NCBI GenBank assembly: GCA_964356355.1
Contig: CAYHGX010000005.1
Span: forward strand, 24,682 to 88,681
Direction: 5' to 3'
Origin: CAYHGX01 sp964356355
Lineage (GTDB): Bacteria > Patescibacteriota > Gracilibacteria > UBA1369 > LOWO2-01-FULL-3
DNA: 64,000 bases
The translations under genes and the position numbers were made by a program. Shown piece by piece: positions 1 through 9,200 of this stretch (position 1 is its first letter; every line of letters starts with the position of its first letter). The notes below the pieces were generated by a model. The model did no database searches and was not told where the DNA came from. It worked only from the letters and a program-made list of their open reading frames with translations.

Positions 1-1
1 A

Positions 2-346
2 ACGGCCATTATTGGTGATAATGTAACAATTTTTCAGGGTGTAACATTGGGGGGTACAGGTAAGGAAACGGGAAAGAGGCATCCGACGCTTGGCCATAAC
101 ATTGTAGTTGGGGCCGGGGCAAAGGTGTTGGGAAATATTGTAATTGGAGATGGCTCATATATTGGGGCAAATGCAGTAGTTATAAAGGAAGTGCCGCCAA
201 ATTCAACTGTGGTTGGCGTGCCAGGGAGAATAGCAAAACAGGACGGGAAACGGGTGGATAAAATGCTTGAGCACGGCCATATAGTGGACCCTATCATGGA
301 GAAGATTGATTTGCTCTCAAGAAGGGTGGAAGAGTTGGAAAAATAA
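2..346 (+). CDS. cysE: Serine O-acetyltransferase, C-terminal part (5' end outside window)
   Basis: The frame is open from base 2, so the N-terminus lies upstream of the window. It reads GDNVTIFQGVTLGGTGK near its start, the signature of CysE, followed by left-handed beta-helix hexapeptide repeats (GAGAKVLGNIVIGDGSYIGA) and the closing VPGR motif. CysE makes O-acetylserine from serine and acetyl-CoA, the first step of cysteine synthesis, in the cytoplasm. A charged helical tail of about 40 residues follows the hexapeptide domain. The family call is firm. Whether the full enzyme is present cannot be seen here. Confidence 0.92.
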   Translation, partial: TAIIGDNVTIFQGVTLGGTGKETGKRHPTLGHNIVVGAGAKVLGNIVIGDGSYIGANAVVIKEVPPNSTVVGVPGRIAKQDGKRVDKMLEHGHIVDPIMEKIDLLSRRVEELEK

Positions 347-382
347 TGTTAATGTTTACCTCAAATACATAAACTAAACAAA

Positions 383-787
383 ATGATTGAAGATAAGATT
401 TCACAAGAAATTAAAAAGATTGGCGAAATTAAGGAGAAACTCAAAGGGATTAAAAAGGATATAAAAGAGGAGGAGAAAATTGATAATGACCAACACCGAG
501 ACCTGAAAAAGATGGCAAAGGATGCAAAACAGCAACTCAAGGACTTTGAAGAGGAATTTTTGAAGGATCTACAGACTGACGAGATGTATAACAAGCTACG
601 CGAGATGAAAATCCAAAAAGAGGAAGAGCTGGCTCAAACATATGAACACCTTTTTGAGCACATTAATAAATTACCGCAAAAACTTTTCATGCTGAATCTA
701 GAAACTGAAAGTGGCATGATGAGAGTTCAGGTACAACCTGAAATGAGGGTGTATGTGAATGGAAAAGAGGAGAAGCCAAAATTCTAG
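383..787 (+). CDS. Hypothetical charged coiled-coil protein
   Basis: This 134-residue protein is very rich in Lys and Glu. Residues 1-75 look like a continuous coiled coil (heptads in the EIKEKLKGIKKDIKEEEK stretch), followed by a less charged C-terminal 50 residues with a short beta-like end (MMRVQVQPEMRVYVNG). There is no signal peptide or membrane segment, so it is probably cytoplasmic. It follows cysE on the same strand after 36 bases and converges on the 794-2443 gene. I recognise no family. Confidence 0.7.
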   Translation: MIEDKISQEIKKIGEIKEKLKGIKKDIKEEEKIDNDQHRDLKKMAKDAKQQLKDFEEEFLKDLQTDEMYNKLREMKIQKEEELAQTYEHLFEHINKLPQKLFMLNLETESGMMRVQVQPEMRVYVNGKEEKPKF

Positions 788-793
788 TTACTG

Positions 794-2443
794 CTAGATC
801 TTGGTGAAATTTCCATGGGCTGGATCGGCGTAATCGCCGATTTTTGCGTTTGTGATGTTGCCGGAAATGGTTCCGGTGGCTCCGTCTCTTTGTTTGATGG
901 CTTTGTTGGTAATATTATTGAGGATTTGTGCTCCAGTGGTACCTGTGAAGCGATACTCAATTGCATTGGGATAATCGTTTTCCATTAGGATAATATTGTT
1001 TTCGACTGTGACGTCCTTGGCCGTTTCAAGGATGATTCCGGCATCACCGCGAGTGGAGTTGTGATAGATTTTGTTGTTGCGAATTGCGCCGCCATTTTCC
1101 CCTCGATCTTCGCCCATGCCGAAGCCGATGGCCCGATCACAGTTAAGAAAGGTGTTGTTTTCCACTACTGTGTTTTTTGAGCTGGACCAAAAGTGAACTG
1201 CATCTTCAGCTAAGGCCTCTTCCGGGCTTTTGATAGCTATGAAGAGATTGTTTTTCACGATCCAATTTGCGGCGTTGTGGGCATCAATCCCACCAATATA
1301 GTATTGGGGACCGATTCCGGCAGTATATTCCAGGGTGGAGCATTCTAGGATGCCATTGTCCGCGCCCAGATCCATTTTGCTAGCATCGTAGGAGACTTTA
1401 ACCAGTTGCTCGTATCCGTCAGTGATGTGGAGATTGTGAAGGAGTGCGCCATCGGCGTCCAATTCTCCATGGATTTGGATGACATGGTTGGCAACACCAC
1501 CCAGCGACATATCGGCAATGGTGATGTTTTTTCCTGCTAAAAAGAATATGCGGGTGGTTTTGCCGGTCATGCCTTCACCTTTGAGAATAACTGCATCGCG
1601 ATTGCCTGATGCGCTGCGAAAAATGATATTTGAGCCGCTTACCCAGAGGCCTTCTCCTGAAAAATTGTAAGTTCCATCTTTGAGAAGAATTGTGACATTA
1701 CTGGTTTCATTGGCCTTGGCTACCGCCGTACGAAGCTCATCGACGTTTGAAACATTAATTGTGGTGCCGATCACTGTGTTTAGTGGGTCGCATTTGCCAA
1801 TTGTGGTCGTGTTTGGGGGTGGAGTTGATTCTTTGCCGGTAAGTAACCGATAGAGCACCTCGGCAGCGGCGCCACGGGACATCGAGTTGCCTGGGTAATA
1901 GTAATCTCCCTCTTCTTCTAGGAGATTGTTGATTTGGGCTGTTTGCAGATATGGATAGTACCAGGCTGTTGTGGGTACATCTTTGAATTCTACTGTTGGT
2001 TGATCACCTTCTTTGAGCTCATTGATGAGAGTGATCATTTTGATGGCCTCTACTTTATTCACCTCCTGTTCTGGATGAAAATTGCCATCGGCGTAGCCCT
2101 GAACCCAACCGTGAGATTTGGCAAAACAAACGTAGCTGGCAAACCACTGACCGTTAACATCTGGAAAGCATTTGTCATAGGCAACAAAAGTGGGGTAATC
2201 GAATTTGCCGTTTGCATGGGTTGCGATTACTGCAAGCTTAAGGAGCTCGGCACGATTCAGGGTGCGATTCGGCTGAAAAGTGCCATCCTGGTAGCCCTGA
2301 ATGATATTTTTGCTTTGAAGATATTCGATGGCTTCCTGATGTGGATCGTTTGCAATATCACTAAATGAAATAGCACTAACTGTCGGCAGATTTGTGCCTA
2401 CAATTAGGATAAAAAATAATAGCCTTGCGACTAGTTTTTTCAT
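794..2443 (-). CDS. SLH-domain protein with right-handed beta-helix (NosD/pectate-lyase-like)
   Basis: The 549 residues comprise a signal peptide (1-24, ending near VSA), three SLH repeats (about 26-75, 85-140, 150-205; motifs GYQDGTFQPNRTLNRAE and GYADGNFHPEQEVNKVE), a Pro/Thr linker, and a C-terminal domain from about 225 full of beta-helix rungs (NNTFLNC, NNKIYHN, NNIILMEN). SLH repeats normally bind pyruvylated secondary cell-wall polymer, so the protein should sit on the surface. The beta-helix suggests glycan binding or cleavage, but I cannot assign catalytic residues. It is the last gene of the tightly packed operon that starts at 13288, one base after its neighbour, which ties it to the membrane/PKD system. 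Confidence 0.85.
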   Translation of the reverse strand: MKKLVARLLFFILIVGTNLPTVSAISFSDIANDPHQEAIEYLQSKNIIQGYQDGTFQPNRTLNRAELLKLAVIATHANGKFDYPTFVAYDKCFPDVNGQWFASYVCFAKSHGWVQGYADGNFHPEQEVNKVEAIKMITLINELKEGDQPTVEFKDVPTTAWYYPYLQTAQINNLLEEEGDYYYPGNSMSRGAAAEVLYRLLTGKESTPPPNTTTIGKCDPLNTVIGTTINVSNVDELRTAVAKANETSNVTILLKDGTYNFSGEGLWVSGSNIIFRSASGNRDAVILKGEGMTGKTTRIFFLAGKNITIADMSLGGVANHVIQIHGELDADGALLHNLHITDGYEQLVKVSYDASKMDLGADNGILECSTLEYTAGIGPQYYIGGIDAHNAANWIVKNNLFIAIKSPEEALAEDAVHFWSSSKNTVVENNTFLNCDRAIGFGMGEDRGENGGAIRNNKIYHNSTRGDAGIILETAKDVTVENNIILMENDYPNAIEYRFTGTTGAQILNNITNKAIKQRDGATGTISGNITNAKIGDYADPAHGNFTKI

Positions 2444-2444
2444 G

Positions 2445-3170
2445 TTATTTGAGTTTTAGGGCCTCACTTAAATCAATAATTTTGTTGATGAATGTTTTTA
2501 CATTTTCAACGTTGATTCCGGGATTTTGTGGAGTAGAACCCCAAATTGGGTGACGGGCAATCATCATTGCGGATGTTCCTTCAGTTTGAAGTAGGTCCTC
2601 ATAAAAAGTGTCGTTGAAAATCAGATGGTTCTCTTCAAGCTTAAGGTTGAGCCAGCCAAATTGACCAAAGTAGTGCAGAAATTCCGCAGGAATTTCTGCG
2701 TTTCCGCTAACCATTAGTTTTTCATCAAAAAGTTTTTCACCTGTGTCTTTTGCTACGATATTTTTACTCCTTGGTTGAATATGGAAATTTTTCTTATCTG
2801 AATTCTCCACTTCAAAGGAAATAAATTTACTCATTTTATAGCTGTAGGAACCAGTTGAAAACCCAATATGTTTGGCAGAAACTCCCATAACCAGCTCAAT
2901 GTTGTGGGCACGATATTCACCATGCATTTCGCAACCGGAATTCATGAAGGTTTTTTTGTCTGATGGGTCAGCAGTATTTTCTGAGTATTTTAGGCCGAGC
3001 TCCTGTGCCAGAATCGGCATTTTATTCTCATAACTTGCCTGAATATTATTAGGCATTAGTGTTGAGAGATTTTGAGGAAGCATTCCTCTAATATTCTTAA
3101 GTTTATTGCCAAAAACCAAGATTGCGATTCCGATGATGATGAATGGTAGAAATTGATAGATTGTTTGCAT
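2445..3170 (-). CDS. Hypothetical membrane-anchored protein
   Basis: The protein has 241 residues with one N-terminal membrane segment (about 6-20, FLPFIIIGIAILVFG) followed by a soluble domain of mixed alpha/beta character. No cleavage site is obvious, so it is probably anchored. The soluble part has a general resemblance to DUF3137-type proteins, but I cannot confirm this. It lies two bases from its upstream neighbour and one base before the SLH/beta-helix gene, within the eight-gene operon. No catalytic motif is visible. Confidence 0.65.
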   Translation of the reverse strand: MQTIYQFLPFIIIGIAILVFGNKLKNIRGMLPQNLSTLMPNNIQASYENKMPILAQELGLKYSENTADPSDKKTFMNSGCEMHGEYRAHNIELVMGVSAKHIGFSTGSYSYKMSKFISFEVENSDKKNFHIQPRSKNIVAKDTGEKLFDEKLMVSGNAEIPAEFLHYFGQFGWLNLKLEENHLIFNDTFYEDLLQTEGTSAMMIARHPIWGSTPQNPGINVENVKTFINKIIDLSEALKLK

Positions 3171-3172
3171 TT

Positions 3173-3700
3173 TTAGATTAGTTTTGAATTAAGAAAATTG
3201 AAAATTGGCTCTGGAGGCCCAAACTGGCGATTATTTGTTAGCTCCACCATACGTCCAGTGCGACTATCTGTGAAGTCAACATATTGCGCTGGTCGTCGTG
3301 TCATTGCGGGCATATTGGCCGCCATCGGATTTGTTATGCGAGGACTTTTTATTATATCATATGGATAGTCTTCAACCTTGCCGTTTAGAGATTTCACAAC
3401 TTCTTTATCCGTAAAGATGATCATATTGCGCTTAGCATTGTAGAGATTACGGATGATGCCAACAATGGAGATGAAGAGGTAAAAATCAATTACACCAAAT
3501 ATTCCTGCGAAGAGATAATTAGTTGTGCCGTAGGTGGGGGCAGTATAAACGAAGGTTGTGGTGGCTCCTCCGAAGATTAAAAGTAAAATCATACGGAAGA
3601 AAATGCCTTTCAGGGCGTCTCCCTTAGCAAAATTGAAGATTGCCCAGCCGGGCTTTGCTTCACCGCGTAATACGGTATCCAAAACGCTTGTTGGTTCCAT
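3173..3700 (-). CDS. Hypothetical two-helix membrane protein
   Basis: The protein has 175 residues. Two membrane segments lie at about 33-52 (FRMILLLIFGGATTTFVY) and 63-85 (LFAGIFGVIDFYLFISIVGII), followed by a soluble 85-residue domain that starts with a strand-rich stretch (NMIIFTDKEVVKSLNGK) reminiscent of bacterial PH-like domains. That likeness is only an inference. It is in the middle of the minus-strand operon, with a 9-base gap to the gene upstream and 2 bases to the gene downstream, so co-expression is likely. Confidence 0.65.
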   Translation of the reverse strand: MEPTSVLDTVLRGEAKPGWAIFNFAKGDALKGIFFRMILLLIFGGATTTFVYTAPTYGTTNYLFAGIFGVIDFYLFISIVGIIRNLYNAKRNMIIFTDKEVVKSLNGKVEDYPYDIIKSPRITNPMAANMPAMTRRPAQYVDFTDSRTGRMVELTNNRQFGPPEPIFNFLNSKLI

Positions 3701-3709
3701 AAGGAGTTG

Positions 3710-3946
3710 TTATTTAACTCCCTTATTCTGCAACTGTTGAGTCTGAGTTTCAACCTTTTTAATAAGCCCTTGGTAATCGCTGGCAGAATTCATATTAAAT
3801 AGTGCGTAAAGTGCCACTACTACTGCGATCCCTACGAAAATCATCGCGATGATAAACCCCTTGCTTTGGAGCAATTCTGGTTTTTTAAGAATAATTGATT
3901 CTGGATTTAAAATGGGATTAACTTCTGGTTTGGTTTCTTCTGGCAT
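3710..3946 (-). CDS. Small single-pass membrane protein
   Basis: This 78-residue protein has a hydrophilic N-terminus of about 30 residues, one membrane helix (about 33-52, FIIAMIFVGIAVVVALYALF) and a short hydrophilic tail. It has no signal cleavage motif. It sits 3 bases downstream of the PKD membrane protein and 9 bases before the next membrane protein. Translational coupling and the operon position suggest an accessory subunit of the same envelope complex. No family is recognised. Confidence 0.65.
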   Translation of the reverse strand: MPEETKPEVNPILNPESIILKKPELLQSKGFIIAMIFVGIAVVVALYALFNMNSASDYQGLIKKVETQTQQLQNKGVK

Positions 3947-3949
3947 GGG

Positions 3950-6265
3950 TTACTTGGTTACGGTTATGGTGAGTTCGAAACTGCTAACTGTATTCTGGGA
4001 ATCACTAACTTCCAGCTTGACCTTGTAGGTACCGGCATTTTCGAAAATATGAGTTGGTTTAACCTGTGTTGAAGTGCCGCCATCTCCAAAGTCCCAAAGA
4101 TAATTATTGATTGTGCCTGTAGAACATCCGGGATCTAAAGTAGTGGTAAGAGGTGCAATGCCATGATCGAATATTGTTGAGAAACAAGCGTTCAAGGGTA
4201 TCTCTCGGACTGTGATTGTGGTGGTAGCGGTGCTTTGAGTGTTGTCAGAGCCAATTGCGGTAACAGTGGCAGTGTAGCTACCAATGGATACGTACTTGTG
4301 ATTCATTTTTGCAGCACCCAATTTAGTGGGTGTCCCATCTCCAAAATCCCACCTATAGCTCACTATTTTACCCTTTGGATAAGTGGAGCCACTAGCATCA
4401 AAATTTACTGTTAGAGGTACTGTCCCGTCAACCTGATCGGCCTTGATGTCGGCGACGATGCCTTGTGATTCTACTTTAACAACAATAGTTGATTTCCCAA
4501 TATTGCCATCACTATCAGTTACCGAAAGGGTAACGTTGTAGGTGCCTTCCTGATTATAGATGAAACTTGTATGAGATCCCGCTCCATCAACTTTATCATC
4601 ACCTGTAAAGTCCCACTGGTAATCAACGATGTTGTTATCGCTATCAGTGGAGCCGCTGGCGTCAAATACGACTGTAAGTGGTACCTTTCCTGAAAGCACA
4701 GAGGTGCTTATGTCTACAACTGGATCAGTGGTGATTTTTGCAACTGGTATCCCCTTTACGTTTCCAACTGTAATCTTCTTCACCTCGGTTCCATCTTCAC
4801 CGGCTTCATCTGTGACAGTGAGCGTCACGTCGTAATTTCCTGCATTTGCAAAGGCATGAGCGGCTGTTTTTGTAGTTTCTGTTTTAGTGCCGTCCCCAAA
4901 ATCCCAAGCATATTTTTGAATTTTTCCTTTGGGTGATGTTGATCCATCAGATTTAAATATATAACTAGTGCCAATTGTATATTTGGCAGGTTCATCTGCA
5001 ATGGTAATAACTGCAAGGGGCCCCTTGTGCTCTACAACTTCAATCTCCTTTTCGGTAACCGCTGATTCTCCGGTTGTATTTGTAACACGAAGTGAAACGG
5101 TATATTTTCCGATCTTTTCAAATGTAAATTTAACCTTTTCTCCTTCAGCGTCTGAATAATCTCCATCACTGTTGAAATCCCATTCATAGGTATCAATATT
5201 TCCATCTGGATCCGAGGATTTACTGGCATCAAAATTTACCTCGAGTGGCGCATCTCCAGATTGGGGATCGGCCTCGAATAAGGCACTAAGAGCCTCGTTT
5301 GTGATGGAAACAGTCACATGGTATTCCCCGCCAACGCTAATTTCACCTGTATCTTTGTCCTTTACGTTTACAATTAATTTCACATCGTAAATTCCTTTGG
5401 TTTCATAGATGTGTGACACAATCTGGCTTGTACCGGTACTCTTGTCTCCAAAATCCCAATCGTGGGAGACAATTTGATATTTATCTTTATTAAGTGGAAC
5501 ATTGGTAGCATCAAATTTAATTTCGATTGGAGCACTAATATTTAAGGTTTCAGTTGGAGTAGTAATTATCGGATCAAGGAGTGACGGGGCTACCTCGGTG
5601 CGCTTAGAGTCCAAATATACGTAGGCAAATCCCCAAACTAAAAGGATGAGAGTGAGGGCAATGCCGGAGAAAAGGCTTTGACGTAAACCAGCCTTTTTCG
5701 CCTCTTTATCGTCATGTTTCGCCATGCTGCTGCGGAAAAGGCCAATCATGGTAAATACGAAAGCGATTAAAGCAAAAGAGATAAATATGAGATGAATGAA
5801 GGTAATGAGTCCATTAACAAAGGCTCCTTGATCTACGCCGAGAAGTTTTGCGATCGGACTAACACCAGCACCCGATTGTCCTAAGAAAACGAAGGAAAGG
5901 ACGAGAGCAATGAGCAATACTGAACCAAAAGCCCCTAAACATCCAAGCATCGCCTTTTTACGAGCCTCTGGGTTTGGAGGTAGTGGTGGCTGTGGGCCGG
6001 ATGGTGGTTTGTTCACGGTCTGTGGAACTGATGGAGCTACAGGAGTGGTAGAAACGGCTGGAATAGTAGCTGCTGGAGTGACTGGCAGTGTTGTTGGAGC
6101 CGGTGAGACACCTGGCATGATTGTGCGGTTTACAATTGGAGTTACTGGACTTTGTATGTCGTTTGTATATTTTTTAATTTCTGGGGCTGCTTGAGCCGGA
6201 GCTGCTGCTATTCCATCATCATCCTCGTCAGAGCCCACGTCTAGATCAATAAGTTTATCGTTCAT
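3950..6265 (-). CDS. Membrane-anchored protein with six PKD domains
   Basis: The 771 residues comprise an acidic then Pro/Thr/Ala-rich N-terminal region (1-105), three membrane segments (about 108-130, 150-180, 197-217) and about six PKD domains from residue 240 to the end. Each PKD domain shows the WDFGD or WDF core and the later G-x-Y-x-V-x-L strand (YAWDFGDG, YRWDFGDG, YLWDFGDG). PKD domains are extracellular Ig-like folds used for adhesion or as spacers. The membrane helices place the PKD stack outside and the disordered tail inside or in a second compartment. It follows the giant 6275-11311 gene by 9 bases and is clearly part of the same operon. Confidence 0.85.
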   Translation of the reverse strand: MNDKLIDLDVGSDEDDDGIAAAPAQAAPEIKKYTNDIQSPVTPIVNRTIMPGVSPAPTTLPVTPAATIPAVSTTPVAPSVPQTVNKPPSGPQPPLPPNPEARKKAMLGCLGAFGSVLLIALVLSFVFLGQSGAGVSPIAKLLGVDQGAFVNGLITFIHLIFISFALIAFVFTMIGLFRSSMAKHDDKEAKKAGLRQSLFSGIALTLILLVWGFAYVYLDSKRTEVAPSLLDPIITTPTETLNISAPIEIKFDATNVPLNKDKYQIVSHDWDFGDKSTGTSQIVSHIYETKGIYDVKLIVNVKDKDTGEISVGGEYHVTVSITNEALSALFEADPQSGDAPLEVNFDASKSSDPDGNIDTYEWDFNSDGDYSDAEGEKVKFTFEKIGKYTVSLRVTNTTGESAVTEKEIEVVEHKGPLAVITIADEPAKYTIGTSYIFKSDGSTSPKGKIQKYAWDFGDGTKTETTKTAAHAFANAGNYDVTLTVTDEAGEDGTEVKKITVGNVKGIPVAKITTDPVVDISTSVLSGKVPLTVVFDASGSTDSDNNIVDYQWDFTGDDKVDGAGSHTSFIYNQEGTYNVTLSVTDSDGNIGKSTIVVKVESQGIVADIKADQVDGTVPLTVNFDASGSTYPKGKIVSYRWDFGDGTPTKLGAAKMNHKYVSIGSYTATVTAIGSDNTQSTATTTITVREIPLNACFSTIFDHGIAPLTTTLDPGCSTGTINNYLWDFGDGGTSTQVKPTHIFENAGTYKVKLEVSDSQNTVSSFELTITVTK

Positions 6266-6274
6266 ATAAGTGTA

Positions 6275-9200
6275 TTATTTGTATTTTATTTCCTGGTTCA
6301 CTGAGTGCTCATTGCCATAAATGTCTTTTACAGTGAGCTTGGCAGTAGTTTTTCCCCATGATTGATCGTAATTTGTAGTCCAGGTCCCTGGGAAAACGGT
6401 TTTAAAATCTTCGTCATCGTTTGGAATTCCATTTCCGTTGGTATCGAAGTAGATATTCTTATCAATGATGTAATAGGCAATTGTGCCAATTGATTTTGAA
6501 AAATCGAATTTAACGGTACCAACTGTGCCGGGCAGATAAACAATACCATCACTATCTGGCATTGGGTCAGTTGTGAGCATTGCTCTTAATGTTTCTAAGA
6601 CATCCTTTGTTTCATCTTTTATAGTTGAGGAGTCGGTAGTCACGGTTGAGTCACCGGGATTCACAAGATTGGTATCAACACTGTTTACTACAAAATCTTT
6701 ATTGCCATAGTTGTCAGCAACTGTGAGTTTTACTTTGTAAATTCCTCCCAAAAGGTATTGGTACACTGGTTCGAATTCTGTTGAATTATTATCGTTGTCT
6801 TTTATTCCATCTCCATCACTGTCGGCTGTTGCCAGGGTGGATGCATTATCAAAGTCCCAAATATATTTTTCGACTTTTGCTCCGTGTTCTGAATCTGAAG
6901 TGGAGTTGTTTTTAAAGATCACTTTTCCGTCTACTACCTTGAAGGTAAATGCGGCGGTTGGAGGCAGAGATAAGGGTACAGTGAGGGTATTTACCACCTG
7001 ATCGGTATTACCCTGATCATCGGTAATGGTAAGCTTTACTGTAAAGGTGCCTTGACCAGTAAACAGTCTTTCTGGATCTTTTGCCTGAGAGTCGACGTCG
7101 TTATCTTTGATGCCGTCGCCATCGCTATCTGAAGTTGCGGCGGTGGAGTTGGTATCGAAATCCCACTTATAGCTAATGATTTTGGCTCCGGCCTCTGGAT
7201 CGGCTTCGGAATGATTTGTGAATTTAACTTTTTTCCCTTCGCTACCATCAACCACCTTAAAGGTGAAGGCAGCATTTGGTGGCTTCGCGAGGGAATCAAT
7301 GTAGATTCTTACTGGCTGAGAGATTGATTCTCCACCTTTGTCATCAACTACTTTGAGGCGTGCATTATAACCGTCAGTATTTTTCTGGGAGTAAATATAT
7401 TCGTATGTGGCTTTTGTCGTGGGTTCATTATTATAAAAGCCATCACCTTCCGTGTCCCAAATATAGCTCTTTATTTGGCCATCGGAGTCGGTGGATGAAC
7501 TAGAAAATATCACCTTGTCTCCTGCATAGGCATTGGTTGTATTTACGCTGAATTTAGCTACAGGAAGCTCATTTGGTCCATTCACAACTTCTACTTTGCT
7601 AATTTCTGATTCACTCATTGATTGATAATCCGGGGAGTAACTTAAGTTATCGGAATCTACGACCTCGAGTCCAAAGCCATATTTCATCTTTTCACCATTT
7701 TTCCCTCTAGTACCAATTATTAGCTGAGCGTTTGGTGTTTTTGTGATCTGAATGCCAAGTGGTTCACTTGGATCGTCAACATCAAAATACCACCATTTAT
7801 ATTCGGTAATTTCGCCATCGATATCCTCAGCACCATAGGCTCTTACTTGAACCGTGACTGGCGTAACTAGCGCGCCAGATATGGCTACAGGTATAGCCTG
7901 AATGCTCGAAAATCTTGGTGGTGAATTAACTACATCAATCTGAATTTCGTCGGTATCTGTTTTTTTGGCATCATCCTTGTCGGTAACAGTAAGTCTTACG
8001 GTGTAATAACCTGGATCAAGTGGACTCAGCTCCTTAAATTTGTGGTTTTCCAAGCGACTAGAGCTCTTGCCGGTGTCGCCAAAATCCCAACTATAAACTA
8101 GGTCGCGGCCGGTACCATCTGTATTTTTTGAGGCCTCGGCATCGAAAGCAAGGATATCCTTTTTATTTACCTTAACAGGTTGAGAAAAATCACTAATGAC
8201 AGCGTCATTCATTTTTAAGGTAATTTTGGCAACCGGCTTATCCCCTCCTCCAATAAAAATATTACGAGTAATCGTGGTGGAATTGTCCTCGGCATCATAA
8301 ACTGTAACTTTCACATTGTACTTGCCTGCCTGAAGGTAGTCGTGTGGAATTATTGCAGTGTTGTGAAGATCGCCGTTACTATTATTTCCGTCACCGAAGT
8401 CCACCTCGTAGGCGATTGCATTATCGCTGAGCACGTTAAAGTCCATGTGAGCCTTACCCTTGCCTTCTCCCTCTGTTGCCATAATTGAGGTAACTTCCTG
8501 CGTTGGTGCCCAGGCTACATCCAAAATATTATCGATTTTTATTTTCTTGGTTAATTCTGTGAATTCCTCCTGCTTAAGATTATCGACAACTTTGAGCGTT
8601 ACATCGTAATCACCTTTCTCGAGAAATTTGACTGTTGGGGTTGAAGTGGTAAGACCGTTGGCCACGTCTCCTTCATCTAGCTTCCATTTGCCCTCTGGCT
8701 TAATAGTCCATAAATAACTGAAGGAATTATCATTGTTGTTATCGGGATCGAAGCTGGAAGAGCCGTCAAAGGCAACGGTGGCAGGTTGGTTTGGCTTAGG
8801 AGTTGAATAGTTGAAGAGTGCAACAGGGGGTTTTGAGCTGACTTTGTAGTCTGAAATTATAGCTGTTTTGTCTTCACTGCTGCCATCGCTAACTATTACC
8901 TGGATATCGTAGTCGAGCTGGTATTTGAATTGATGAGTAAGAGTACGAAGATTGGCTCCCGAAGCTTTAAATGGATAATCCTTGGCGATTTTAGCCTGAA
9001 CCTCTGGCGGTGCCTTTTGAATGTTTTTCGCAGTAATTAGCCATTCATAGCTAACAATTTTGCCAAGATCTGAGTGAGATTCGCTGGCATCCAAAATAAC
9101 ATTTTGACCTACAAAAGCCTCGTTAGTTGGATTGGCTTTCAGAATTGCAGCTAATGACCCTACTTCAATTGTGAAGACTTTACTATCGGAAACTCCCAGC

